Positions 1 to 8,145 of a stretch of DNA of 64,000 nucleotides are shown here, piece by piece (the stretch's first letter is position 1; each line of letters starts with the position of its first letter). The stretch spans positions 248,001 through 312,000 of the forward strand of contig CAWIMD010000001.1 of NCBI GenBank assembly GCA_963837165.1, given 5' to 3'. Origin of the DNA: JAENWD01 sp963837165 (GTDB lineage: Bacteria > Acidobacteriota > Vicinamibacteria > Vicinamibacterales > JAENWD01). The notes under the pieces were generated by a model. That model saw only the letters and a list, made by a program, of their open reading frames with translations, was not told where the DNA came from and did no database searches. The position numbers and the translations under genes were made by a program.

Positions 1-1
1 C

Positions 2-504
2 AACGCCGAAGCCGCCGTGCGCGCGCTGCGCCAGAAGCTGGGCCAGATCCGCGACCCGCAGCTTCGCCAGGATATGGAGAGCGAGCTGCAGCGCATCGAG
101 CGCATGTACGGGCCGCTTCCGCCGCCGCCGTCGAGCCGGGCGGCGGACCCACCCCGGTGTCTACGGGTGTCACCGCGCCCGCCGCACCGGCCACTGCCCC
201 AGCCGGGAACGCGGGAGACGCCGACCACGAGCTGATCGACGACCCCGGCGCCGCGTACACGGGCGAGGTGAAGTCGGCGCTGATCGACGCGATGCTCGAC
301 TACGGCGCGCCGATTCCGATTGCCGACGGCGAATGGCTCACCGTGGCCGCGCGCGACAGCGACGACTCGCGGATGGGCGGCGGCGATCCCTACGACGTCT
401 CCACGATCATCCTGCGGATCCGGGGGGCGGACCTCGGCGGGCTGCGGGCGGGCCGGCTGTCGCGCGACGATGCCCGGGCGCGGGTGGAAGTCCGGGAGTA
501 CTGA
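2..504 (+). pseudogene. 3' end of a conserved hypothetical protein, frameshifted
   Basis: The gene enters from the left edge in frame 2 (residues beginning NAEAAVRALRQKLGQ, helical and charged) and continues to about base 120. From about base 130 the plausible coding frame is frame 1, with a Pro/Ala/Thr linker followed by a compact domain containing GEWLTVAARD and ending in RVEVREY at the stop at 504. The switch lies in a run of CCG repeats (about 115-133), a typical place for an indel. A separate GTG start at 157 could express only the C-terminal 115 residues. I do not recognise the family by function; proteins with this C-terminal block seem common in Acidobacteria, from memory only. It is probably one protein split by a one-base indel. 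Confidence 0.5.
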
Positions 505-530
505 GCGGGCTGCGGGCGTAGAATACGCCT

Positions 531-1013
531 ATGCGCCGCTTCGTTCTTCCCGGTCTCCTCCTGCTCGCGCTCGGATGCGGCTCGAACATCGACCTCAGAA
601 CGAGCGCGAAGATCGCGCCCGTCGTCACCGGCTGGTTCGACGCCGGCGTGACCGAGGCCAGCAAGAACAAGCTGGTCCCGAGCGTGTCGTTCACCGTGAC
701 GAACACCGGGCAGCGCGCGTTCGGCCCCGTCCAGATCAACTGCATCTTCCGCCGCGTCGGTGACACGGAAGAGTGGAGCACGGTGCTCGTCCGGGGCAAC
801 ACCGCCGGCCTCGACGATCTCGCGCCGGGCGCGACCTCGCCGCCCGTCGTCGTGCGGTCCCCCAACGGCTACACCGGGACCGAGCCCCGCGCCGACATCC
901 TGCAGAACAGGCTGTTCGTCGACGCCAAGGTCGAGATCTTCGGCAAAGCCGGATCGGCCACGTGGGTGAAGCTGGCCGACCTGCCGATCTCCCGTCAGCT
1001 GCTGACGAAGTAG
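531..1013 (+). CDS. Predicted small lipoprotein
   Basis: The product is 160 residues with a lipoprotein signal peptide: a basic MRRF start, a Leu-rich core and the lipobox LALGC, giving a lipidated Cys at about residue 16. The mature part looks like a single beta-sandwich, with the stretch VSFTVTNTGQRAFGPVQ resembling the domains of DUF2393 or FxLYD type that describe extended or modified gene products on the membrane surface. No catalytic motif is visible. It ends three bases before the permease gene, so the two are probably cotranscribed. The function is unknown. The lipoprotein call is firm; the fold suggestion is inference. Confidence 0.7.
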   Translation: MRRFVLPGLLLLALGCGSNIDLRTSAKIAPVVTGWFDAGVTEASKNKLVPSVSFTVTNTGQRAFGPVQINCIFRRVGDTEEWSTVLVRGNTAGLDDLAPGATSPPVVVRSPNGYTGTEPRADILQNRLFVDAKVEIFGKAGSATWVKLADLPISRQLLTK

Positions 1014-1016
1014 CCT

Positions 1017-2378
1017 GTGGCCGTCACGGCCCTCGATCGCCGGCTCGGGACCTTCGACGCCGCAGCCATCATCATCTCGAACGTCATCGGCAGCGGGATC
1101 TTCCTGACGCCCGCCGTCGTCGCCTCCCTCACGGGCGAGGGATGGATCATGCTCGCCGTCTGGGCGGCCGGCGGGGCCATTGCCTTCGCGGGCGCGATGG
1201 CCTACGCGGAGCTGGCGACGCTGCACCCGCGGGCCGGCGGGGAATACGTCTACCTCCGCGAGGCCTTCGGCCCGCTGGCGGGGTTTCTGACGGGGTGGAC
1301 GTCCTTCGTGGCGGGCTTTTCGGGCGCGATTGCCGCCAGCGCCGTCGGGTTTGCGAGCTATCTCGGACGGTTCCTGCCCGCCGCGGCCGATACGCGGGTC
1401 CTCCTCCGCGTGCCGCTCGGCCTGGTGGAGGTGACCGTCACACCGCAGGCGCTCGTCGCCATGGCGACGATCGTGCTGCTCTCCTGGATCCACGTGCGCG
1501 GCCTCGGTCCCGGCCGGATCGTCCAGAACGCGCTGGCGGGCGCCAAAGTGACTGGACTGGTGGTGCTCGTGGTGCTGGGATTCACGATCGGCACGGGCTC
1601 GTGGCACCACTTCGCGCCCGTGGCTGCATCGGCCGCGGCGCCCGGCGGCATCCTGCTCGCGCTCGTCCCCGTCATGTTCAGCTACTCCGGCTGGAACGCG
1701 GCGTCGTACGTCGCCGAAGAGATTCGCCGGCCCGACACGTTCCTGCCGCGGGCGCTGGCGCTCGGCACCGGCGCGGTCGTGGCGGTGTACCTCGCGCTCA
1801 ACGTGCTGTACGTGTACTCGCTCCCGGTGCCCGAACTGGCCACGCTGCGAGGGAGCGTGATGGACGTGATTGCCGATCGCCTCTTCGGCCCGGCGGCCGG
1901 AGACCTGCTCGGCGCGCTCACCGCCGTCAGCATCGCCGCCAGCATCAGCGCGATGGTGATTGCCGGACCGCGCGTCTACTTCGGCATGGCGCGGGACGGC
2001 CTCTTCTTCCGCCGCGCCGCGATTGTGCACCCGCGGTTCCGCACGCCGTCGGCGGCCATCCTCGCGCAGGCGGGCTGGAGCTCGCTGCTGGTCGTCACCG
2101 GCAGCTTCGTCAGCCTGATCACCTACACCGGCTTCGCGGTGGTCCTCTTCTCGGGGATTGCCGGCGTGGCGCTGTTCGTGCTGCGCTATCGGCATCCCGA
2201 CGTGCCACGGCCGTTTCGCGCGCTCGGGTACCCGGTCATGCCGGCGCTCTTCGTGCTCGCCAGCGCGCTCATCGTCCTCAACGCCATGTGGCGGAGCCCG
2301 GGGCCTTCGGCCGCCGGCCTTGCCATCATCGCCTCGGGCCTGCCGGTCTATCTGGTCTTCAGGAGAAGGAGGCCGTGA
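1017..2378 (+). CDS. APC-family amino acid permease
   Basis: This 453-residue polytopic membrane protein has about twelve hydrophobic segments. The first carries the family signature: IGSGIF in the broken helix TM1, which in amino acid-polyamine-organocation transporters lines the substrate site. A second conserved block, PRAGGEYVYL, follows TM2. It probably moves an amino acid across the inner membrane by proton symport or exchange; the substrate cannot be read from the sequence. The GTG start at 1017 follows the lipoprotein stop by three bases, and no better start is visible. Length is normal for the family. A short repeat-rich spacer separates it from the converging PEGA gene. Confidence 0.85.
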   Translation: MAVTALDRRLGTFDAAAIIISNVIGSGIFLTPAVVASLTGEGWIMLAVWAAGGAIAFAGAMAYAELATLHPRAGGEYVYLREAFGPLAGFLTGWTSFVAGFSGAIAASAVGFASYLGRFLPAAADTRVLLRVPLGLVEVTVTPQALVAMATIVLLSWIHVRGLGPGRIVQNALAGAKVTGLVVLVVLGFTIGTGSWHHFAPVAASAAAPGGILLALVPVMFSYSGWNAASYVAEEIRRPDTFLPRALALGTGAVVAVYLALNVLYVYSLPVPELATLRGSVMDVIADRLFGPAAGDLLGALTAVSIAASISAMVIAGPRVYFGMARDGLFFRRAAIVHPRFRTPSAAILAQAGWSSLLVVTGSFVSLITYTGFAVVLFSGIAGVALFVLRYRHPDVPRPFRALGYPVMPALFVLASALIVLNAMWRSPGPSAAGLAIIASGLPVYLVFRRRRP

Positions 2379-2411
2379 GACAGCGGCCAGGAATCAGGAG
2401 CCAGGGAATGA

Positions 2412-2487
2412 CACCGCACCTTCGGCACCCTGGCACCTTCAGCACCGCACCTCAGCACCCCGGCACCCTCAGCACCTCCAGCACCAG
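2412..2487. repeat. Degenerate CACC-rich short repeat between converging genes
   Basis: About 75 bases hold imperfect copies of a unit like GGCACC(C/T)TCAGCACC. It lies between the permease stop and the stop of the PEGA-domain gene on the other strand. No stable hairpin with a T-run is obvious, so a terminator role is unproven. Confidence 0.6.
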
Positions 2488-2490
2488 CGT

Positions 2491-3441
2491 TTATTGGTGC
2501 TCCAACTCCCCGCGATACGTGACCGTCTGATCGACCTGGATGTTCACGTCGAACGCCAGCGGCTCGAAGCCCGGCGCCTGAATCTCGATGTGGTGTGCGC
2601 CGGTGACGAGATTCAGCTTCTGGAACGCGCCGTCGTAGTCGTCCACGCGGCCCGCGAAGTAGCCGTCCACGTAGACCTCGGCCTCCCGTGGCTTCACCTT
2701 GAGGCGCACGCCGCCATAGAAGTAGCCCGACGACGGCGGGTAGGCGTACGGCGGGTAGCCCGCAGACGCCGGGTACCCGGGATACGCCGGGTAGCTCGCG
2801 CCCCACCAGAACGGATCCCACGCGAAGAAGCCGAAGCTGTACGGGTACGAGTCCCACCACCAGGGCGAGGACCCCGGGTAGTAGTAGCCGCCGCCATGGT
2901 GCCCGCCGTGACCGTCATAGGTCCTCGGCACCGCGGTGCCGTACGAGGGCCGGTCGCCGCGCGGCCGCCGGGGTGTGGCCACGTTGTTCGGGTTTCCGGA
3001 CGACGGCCCGGCCACGCGGGTGTTCTCCCGTGGCACCGCGTGGACGCCGCTCGGCTGGGCCGGCGATCCCGAGGTGTCGCGGCGACGCGCGCGCTGCTGA
3101 TCGTCCGAGCTGGCCGACGCGCTGGCAAAGGACGGATCGCGCAGGATGGTGCGCGGCATTGTCCCCTCGCGCACGATGGGCCGTTCGGGAACCGACACCC
3201 GGGCCGGCGGCGCCGGCGCATGCACGGATGCCGGCGGCGCGGAACGGACTACCGCGGTCGGCCGCGGGCTCGCCATCGGCGGCGGCGCCACGCGCGCGGG
3301 AGGAGGGGGAGCGGGGGCCGGCTGCGCGGCCGGCTGGGCCTGCTGCGCCTGCTGCTGTCCCCTGGACTGGGCGGACGCCACCGCCGGCGCGGCCAGCAGG
3401 CCTCCGACCAGCAGAATGCCGAAGCGTGAGGTGGCAGTCAT
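2491..3441 (-). CDS. PEGA-domain surface protein with Tyr/Trp/Gly-rich linker
   Basis: The product is 316 residues. A signal peptide (ends about ASAQS, residue 26) is followed by a Gln/Ala/Pro-rich disordered region to about residue 180. A striking aromatic block of Tyr, Trp, Pro and Gly (about 185-250, with GGYYYPGSSPWWWDSYPY) comes next, then a C-terminal PEGA domain (about 250-312) containing RLKVKPREAEVYVDGYFAG. PEGA domains are small beta-sandwiches found on secreted and cell-surface proteins, often next to kinases or in the periplasm. It is presumably exported and anchored by, or spread on, the envelope. It is divergent from hslV, with a 269-base spacer. No enzymatic motif is present. 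Confidence 0.75.
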   Translation of the reverse strand: MTATSRFGILLVGGLLAAPAVASAQSRGQQQAQQAQPAAQPAPAPPPPARVAPPPMASPRPTAVVRSAPPASVHAPAPPARVSVPERPIVREGTMPRTILRDPSFASASASSDDQQRARRRDTSGSPAQPSGVHAVPRENTRVAGPSSGNPNNVATPRRPRGDRPSYGTAVPRTYDGHGGHHGGGYYYPGSSPWWWDSYPYSFGFFAWDPFWWGASYPAYPGYPASAGYPPYAYPPSSGYFYGGVRLKVKPREAEVYVDGYFAGRVDDYDGAFQKLNLVTGAHHIEIQAPGFEPLAFDVNIQVDQTVTYRGELEHQ

Positions 3442-3611
3442 GACGCTCTCCGATGCAGCGGGCGGGGCGCTGGCGACCGCCAGGCCGTTCCCGCCATCTT
3501 AACCTACTGTAAAGCAACGACGCTGCCAGCGCGCGCGTCCCGTGAACCGGGGCCCTACGGCGAGTGGACGAGCCGGTGTCTTCCGCAGGGGCCAGGGGCT
3601 GTCCCCGTTTC

Positions 3612-3641
3612 TTGACACCCCCGAAAACCGTTCGATAGACT
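3612..3641 (+). promoter_or_regulatory. Candidate sigma-70-type promoter of hslVU
   Basis: TTGACA at 3612-3617 and TAGACT at 3636-3641 are 18 bases apart, about 70 bases before the hslV start. The -35 is a perfect consensus match; the -10 matches four of six. The rest of the 3442-3710 spacer shows nothing else recognisable. There is no clear CIRCE or sigma-32-type element. Confidence 0.45.
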
Positions 3642-3710
3642 GCCAGTCAGTCCGCCCGAACGGTCCCGGCCGCCCGGCCGGTCCACAGGCTTCCCACCCC
3701 CAGGGTTCCG

Positions 3711-4238
3711 ATGTTCCAGAGCACGACCATCCTCGCCATCCGCACTGCGGATTCCACCGTGCTCGCCGGTGACGGACAGGTGACCTTCGGGCAGACGGTG
3801 ATGAAGCAGGGCGCCCGCAAGATCCGCCGCCTCTATCACGACCGGATTCTCGCCGGCTTTGCCGGATCGGCGGCAGATTCGTTCGCCCTCTTCTCCCGGT
3901 TCGAGGCGAAACTCGAGCAGTACCGCGGGAACCTCGAGCGCTCGGCCGTGGAGCTGGCGCGCGACTGGCGCACCGATCGCGCGCTCCGCCGGCTCGAGGC
4001 GATGATGATCGTCGCCGATCGGGAGGGCATCTTCCTGCTCTCCGGCACCGGCGACCTGATTCAGCCCGACGACGGGATCGTGGCCATCGGGTCGGGGGGG
4101 CCGTACGCGCTGGCTGCCGCACGGGCGCTCGCCCGCCACACGACGCTCGGCGCGCGGGCGATCGCGGAGGCCGCCATGGCCACCGCCGCCGGGATCTGCA
4201 TCTACACCAACGACCAGGTCGTGGTCGAGGAGCTCTGA
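3711..4238 (+). CDS. hslV: ATP-dependent protease, peptidase subunit HslV (ClpQ)
   Basis: HslV is the Thr-nucleophile peptidase of the bacterial proteasome-like HslVU protease and degrades unfolded and regulatory proteins in the cytoplasm. The 175-residue product begins MFQS followed by TTILAIR. Removal of a four-residue propeptide would expose Thr5 as the catalytic N-terminal nucleophile, as in family members starting MFHG-TTI. The block VLAGDGQVTFGQTVMK and the conserved GSGG near residue 125 fit the family. Length is typical (about 175). hslU follows after six bases. The ATG at 3711 is chosen because the propeptide plus TT pattern only works from there. Confidence 0.95.
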   Translation: MFQSTTILAIRTADSTVLAGDGQVTFGQTVMKQGARKIRRLYHDRILAGFAGSAADSFALFSRFEAKLEQYRGNLERSAVELARDWRTDRALRRLEAMMIVADREGIFLLSGTGDLIQPDDGIVAIGSGGPYALAAARALARHTTLGARAIAEAAMATAAGICIYTNDQVVVEEL

Positions 4239-4244
4239 CGAGTC

Positions 4245-5624
4245 GTGGCCATACACCTTCCCGAGCGGACGCAGACTTCCACCGAGGCGCTGACGCCCCG
4301 GCAGATCGTCGCCGAGCTCGACAAGCACGTCGTCGGCCAGCACCAGGCCAAGCGCGCGGTCGCGATCGCGCTCAGGAACCGCCTCCGCCGGCAGAAGCTC
4401 CCGAAGGAGCTCGCCGAGGACGTGGCGCCGAAGAACATCCTCATGATCGGGCCGACCGGCGTCGGCAAGACCGAGATCGCCCGGCGCCTGGCCAGGTTGG
4501 CGCAGTCGCCCTTCATCAAGGTCGAGGCGTCGAAGTTCACCGAGGTCGGCTACGTCGGGCGCGACGTCGAGTCGATGGTCCGCGACCTGACCGAGATCGC
4601 GATCACCCTCGTCCGCGAGGAGCGCTACGAGGAGCTCCGCCCGCGGGCGCGCCAGAGCGCCGAGGACCGGCTGCTCGATCTGCTGCTGCCGCCCTCGACC
4701 CGGCCCGACACGAACCCCGCCGAGTCCGGGCTGCCCGATCCGGCGCAGGCGACGCGCGAACGCCTCCGCGAGCAGCTGCGCGCCGGCCGCCTCGACGACC
4801 GCAGCGTGGACATCGACGTGCGCGACTCGTCGTTCCCGGCCTTCGAGATCATCAGCGGCTCGAACGTCGAGGAGGTGGGCATCAACATGAAGGAGATGCT
4901 CCCGGGGATGTTCCAGGGGCGGACGCGCAAGCGCCGCGTGAAAGTGCCCGAGGCGCTCGACCACCTCACGGTCGAGGAGCTCCAGAAGCTCGTCGACATG
5001 GACACTGTCTCGCGCACCGCGGTCGAGCGCGTGGAGCAGGCCGGGATCATCTTCATCGACGAGATCGACAAAATCGCGGGGCGCGAGCACGCGCAGGGCC
5101 CCGACGTCAGCCGCGAGGGCGTGCAGCGCGACATCCTGCCCATCGTCGAGGGGACGACGGTCAACACCAAGTACGGGATGGTCCGGACCGACCACATCCT
5201 GTTCATCGCGGCCGGCGCGTTCCACGTCTCCAAGCCGTCGGACCTGATTCCCGAGCTGCAGGGGCGGTTCCCGATCCGCGTGGAGCTCGAGCCGCTCGGG
5301 CGCGACGACTTCGTCCGCATCCTGACCGAACCGAGGAGCGCCCTCGTGAAGCAGTACGTCGCCCTGCTCGGCACCGAGGGGGTGGATGTCACGTTCAGCG
5401 AGGACGCCGTCGCCGAAATCGCGGCCGTGGCCGCCGAGGTGAACGACAAGACCGAGAATATCGGCGCCCGCCGGCTGCACACCGTGATGGAGCGCCTGCT
5501 CGACGAGGTCTCCTTCGACGCGCCGGAGCTGGCCGGCAGATCGGTTACGATTGACGCGGCGTACGTGCGGCGCATGCTGGCCGACATCGTCCGCAACGAC
5601 GACTTGTCACGCTACATCCTCTAG
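4245..5624 (+). CDS. hslU: ATP-dependent protease ATPase subunit HslU (ClpY)
   Basis: HslU is the AAA+ unfoldase that caps HslV and feeds it substrates. The 459-residue protein shows Walker A GPTGVGKT at about residues 69-76, Walker B with FIDEID near residue 270, and the pore-loop region near TEVGYVGRDVES. Between them is the inserted I-domain (about 110-240), as expected. The sensor block ELQGRFPIRVEL and the C-terminal RRLHTVMERLLDE region are present, and the protein ends DLSRYIL, a tail of the kind that docks into HslV. The start is GTG at 4245, six bases after the hslV stop; the two form an operon. Confidence 0.96.
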   Translation: MAIHLPERTQTSTEALTPRQIVAELDKHVVGQHQAKRAVAIALRNRLRRQKLPKELAEDVAPKNILMIGPTGVGKTEIARRLARLAQSPFIKVEASKFTEVGYVGRDVESMVRDLTEIAITLVREERYEELRPRARQSAEDRLLDLLLPPSTRPDTNPAESGLPDPAQATRERLREQLRAGRLDDRSVDIDVRDSSFPAFEIISGSNVEEVGINMKEMLPGMFQGRTRKRRVKVPEALDHLTVEELQKLVDMDTVSRTAVERVEQAGIIFIDEIDKIAGREHAQGPDVSREGVQRDILPIVEGTTVNTKYGMVRTDHILFIAAGAFHVSKPSDLIPELQGRFPIRVELEPLGRDDFVRILTEPRSALVKQYVALLGTEGVDVTFSEDAVAEIAAVAAEVNDKTENIGARRLHTVMERLLDEVSFDAPELAGRSVTIDAAYVRRMLADIVRNDDLSRYIL

Positions 5625-5635
5625 CTGCCCACATC

Positions 5636-7288
5636 GTGCCCGGATCGCGTCCCCGCCCGCGCCGCTTCCGGCGCGCTTTCGGCCTCGCCGCCTGCCTTGC
5701 CGCGCTGATCGTGGCGGCCTGCGGCAAGAAGGGGCCACCGCTGCCGCCGTTCTCGCACGTGCCGGGCGCGCCGCCCGAGGCCAAGGTCCGCCGCAAGGGC
5801 GACCGCGTGGAAGTGCAGTTCAAGGTCCCGTCCGCCAACAGCGACGGCCGCGCGCCCGCGCACATCGATTCGGTGGCCGTCTACGCGCTCACCGGGCCCG
5901 GAACCGACGTCACGACACCCATCTTCCGCAAGCACGCCGAGCCGGTGGCCAGCGCGGTCGTGCGCGAGCCGCCCCCGCCGCCGCCCGAGCTGAAGGAGGG
6001 CCAGCCCCCGCCGCCGCCCCCGCCGCCGCGGACCGATCCCGGATTGGACCAGGGACAGCCGGCGGTGCTCTGGGACACGTTCACGCCCGCGGATCTGCTG
6101 CCGCTGACGATGAAGGAGATCGTGAAGGCGCGGGCGCTGAGGGAGAAGCAGCTGAAGGCGAACCCGCCTCCCGAGCCGACCGTGACGCCGCCCGAGTTCG
6201 GTCCGCCCTTCGCGGTGCCCGACGTCCGCTACTACGCGGTCGTCGGGCTGAACGGCAACGACAAGGGCACCTTCAGCCAGTTGTTCCGCGTGCCGCTGGA
6301 CGAGCCGCCGCCGGCGCCGGCGGCGCCCGAGATCGCGCTGGCCGAACGACGAATCGACGTGTCGTGGACCGCCCCTGAGGGCCTGCGGCGGCCGGTGCTG
6401 CCCAACTCGCTGCCGCCGATTGCGCCGACACCGGCCGCCGTTCCCGTGACCTCTACGCCGGCTGCCGGCGCTGTGCCGGAGGAACCGTCCGACGACGAGG
6501 ACGAGACGCCGCCCGCGCAACCGGAGGCCGCGCCGCCGGCCGAGGCGCCCGCGGTGCCGGCCGCACCGCCCACAATCGCCGAGCCGGCAGCGACTGCTGC
6601 GCCGCAGGCGCCGGCCGCCCCGGCGGCAGAGGGCGCCGCTCCACCCGCCGCCCCGGCCGAGGGGCAGCCGCCCGCGCCCGGCGAGCCGGCCGCACCGCCG
6701 GCCGAGCCCCCGCCGCTGCCCGCGCGCCTGCTGGCGTCGTTCACGACGACAACGTACACGTACGCCGTGTACGAGACCGCGCCTCCCGGGTTCACGCCGC
6801 CTCCGCTGCAGGACGGGTTCGTGCCGCGGTACCCGTTGCTGCTCACGGCCGCGCCCGTGGCACTCACGAAGTGGGCCGACACCCGCTTCGAGGCGGGATC
6901 GACGCATTGCTACGCGGTCAGCACCATAGCCACGACCGGGCCGGTCAGTGTCGAGAGCGCCATGTCGCCGTCCGCCTGCGTCACGGCGAGAGACACCTTT
7001 GCCCCGGCGGCGCCCAAAGGGCTGGCCGCAGTGGCCAGCGTCGGCGCGATCAGCCTGATCTGGGACGCGAACACGGAAATCGACCTCGCCGGCTACCTCG
7101 TCCTGCGCGCGCCCGCAGATGGCGGCGAGCTCGCGCCCCTCACGCGACTGCCGATCAAGGAGACCACCTACCGCGACGCCACCGTCAGGCGTGGCGTGCG
7201 GTACGTCTACGCGATCGTCGCGGTGGACACGGCCAAACCCCCGAACCGCTCTGCCGAATCGCCCCACGTGGAGGAGACGGCGCGGTAA
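5636..7288 (+). CDS. Lipoprotein with LptM-like N-terminus and C-terminal fibronectin III domain
   Basis: The 550-residue protein has a basic signal peptide and lipobox (LIVAACGKKGPPLPP, lipidated Cys at about residue 31). CGKKGP-LPP resembles the start of the tiny lipoprotein LptM/YifL (CGLKGPL), but here it heads a long protein. Residues about 45-230 form beta-rich segments. Residues about 270-370 are Pro/Ala-rich and low in complexity. Residues about 455-545 look like one fibronectin type III domain (GLAAVASVGAISLIWDAN and later YVYAIVAVD). The GTG at 5636 follows hslU by eleven bases. It is probably an outer-membrane or periplasmic lipoprotein; its binding partner is unknown. Confidence 0.7.
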   Translation: MPGSRPRPRRFRRAFGLAACLAALIVAACGKKGPPLPPFSHVPGAPPEAKVRRKGDRVEVQFKVPSANSDGRAPAHIDSVAVYALTGPGTDVTTPIFRKHAEPVASAVVREPPPPPPELKEGQPPPPPPPPRTDPGLDQGQPAVLWDTFTPADLLPLTMKEIVKARALREKQLKANPPPEPTVTPPEFGPPFAVPDVRYYAVVGLNGNDKGTFSQLFRVPLDEPPPAPAAPEIALAERRIDVSWTAPEGLRRPVLPNSLPPIAPTPAAVPVTSTPAAGAVPEEPSDDEDETPPAQPEAAPPAEAPAVPAAPPTIAEPAATAAPQAPAAPAAEGAAPPAAPAEGQPPAPGEPAAPPAEPPPLPARLLASFTTTTYTYAVYETAPPGFTPPPLQDGFVPRYPLLLTAAPVALTKWADTRFEAGSTHCYAVSTIATTGPVSVESAMSPSACVTARDTFAPAAPKGLAAVASVGAISLIWDANTEIDLAGYLVLRAPADGGELAPLTRLPIKETTYRDATVRRGVRYVYAIVAVDTAKPPNRSAESPHVEETAR

Positions 7289-7303
7289 TCGGGTTCACGG
7301 GTT

Positions 7304-7375
7304 CATAGGAGGATGGGAGGATGGGAGGATAGGAGGATAGGAGGATAGGAGGATAGGAGGATGGGAGGATGGGAA
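7304..7375 (+). repeat. Nine-copy 8-bp tandem repeat forming the leader of the FAH gene
   Basis: Units read GATAGGAG or GATGGGAG, with CATAGGAG first at 7304 and GATGGGAA last at 7368. Every unit carries a GGAG Shine-Dalgarno core. The start codon of the next gene (7369) lies inside the last unit. The array therefore supplies a row of ribosome-binding sites and several upstream ATGs in different frames. Confidence 0.9.
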
Positions 7376-8142
7376 CGCGCCGGCTCTACCGCGTCATCGA
7401 GGCCGGACGGATTGCCTGCCTGGTCGAGCAGGACGGCGTGGTGCGTCGCGTGGTCGGCGACCCGTTCGATCGATGGGAGGCCGGGGACGTCCGACCTGAC
7501 GGGCTCGACGGGCTCACGGTGCTCGCGCCGGTGATGCCGTCGAAGATCGTGGCCGTCGCGCTGAACTACAAGGCGCATGCCGCCGAGCAGGGCAAGCCGC
7601 TGCCGGCCGAGCCGCTGGTGTTCATCAAGCCGTCCACGTGCGTGATTGGGCCGGGGGAGGCCATCCGGATTCCGCCCGGCGTGGGACGCGTTGACCACGA
7701 GGCGGAAGTGGCGGTGGTGATCGCCCGGCGCGCGAGCCGCGTGGCGGCCGCCGACGCCGTCGGCTACCTGCTCGGCGTGACGGCGCTGAACGACGTGACG
7801 GCCCGCGAGCTGCAGCGCACGATCGGCCACTACACCAGGCCCAAGGGCTACGACACCTTCGCGCCTCTCGGCCCGGCGATCGCGCTCGGCCTGGACACCG
7901 CCGACGTGGCGGTCCGTGGCTGGGTCAACGACGAGCTGCGCCAGGACTCGTCCACGCGCGACCTGATCTTCCCGGTCCCCGAGCTGGTCGCGTTCATCTC
8001 GTGCATCATGACCCTGCTGCCGGGAGATATCATCACTACCGGCACCCCGGCGGGCATCGGCCCGATCCACCCGGGCGACACGGTGCGGATCGAGGTGGCC
8101 GGTGTCGGCGCGCTCGTCAACCCGGTGGTGCAGGGACACTAG
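7369..8142 (+). CDS. Fumarylacetoacetate hydrolase (FAH) family protein
   Basis: The 257-residue product has the FAH catalytic core: LNYKAHAAE near residue 65, the metal-binding pair in HEAE (Glu111 and Glu113) and Asp142 in LNDVTAREL, then PKGYDTFAPLGP and the C-terminal TGTPAGIG block. Family members cleave or decarboxylate beta-keto acids or hydrate unsaturated acids in breakdown of aromatic and other carbon compounds, using a divalent metal. The substrate cannot be told from sequence. It is the first gene of the run leading into the acyl-CoA carboxylase, with a three-base gap to the next gene, which suggests a role in the same catabolic route. The start is the ATG in the last 8-bp repeat unit. 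Confidence 0.88.
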   Translation: MGTRRLYRVIEAGRIACLVEQDGVVRRVVGDPFDRWEAGDVRPDGLDGLTVLAPVMPSKIVAVALNYKAHAAEQGKPLPAEPLVFIKPSTCVIGPGEAIRIPPGVGRVDHEAEVAVVIARRASRVAAADAVGYLLGVTALNDVTARELQRTIGHYTRPKGYDTFAPLGPAIALGLDTADVAVRGWVNDELRQDSSTRDLIFPVPELVAFISCIMTLLPGDIITTGTPAGIGPIHPGDTVRIEVAGVGALVNPVVQGH

Positions 8143-8145
8143 CCC

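Noticed and set aside
390..2195. A 601-residue open frame on the minus strand opposite the permease and lipoprotein genes
   Set aside because: It is the shadow of real plus-strand genes in high-GC DNA. Its composition is Arg/Gly/His-rich and without domain signals.
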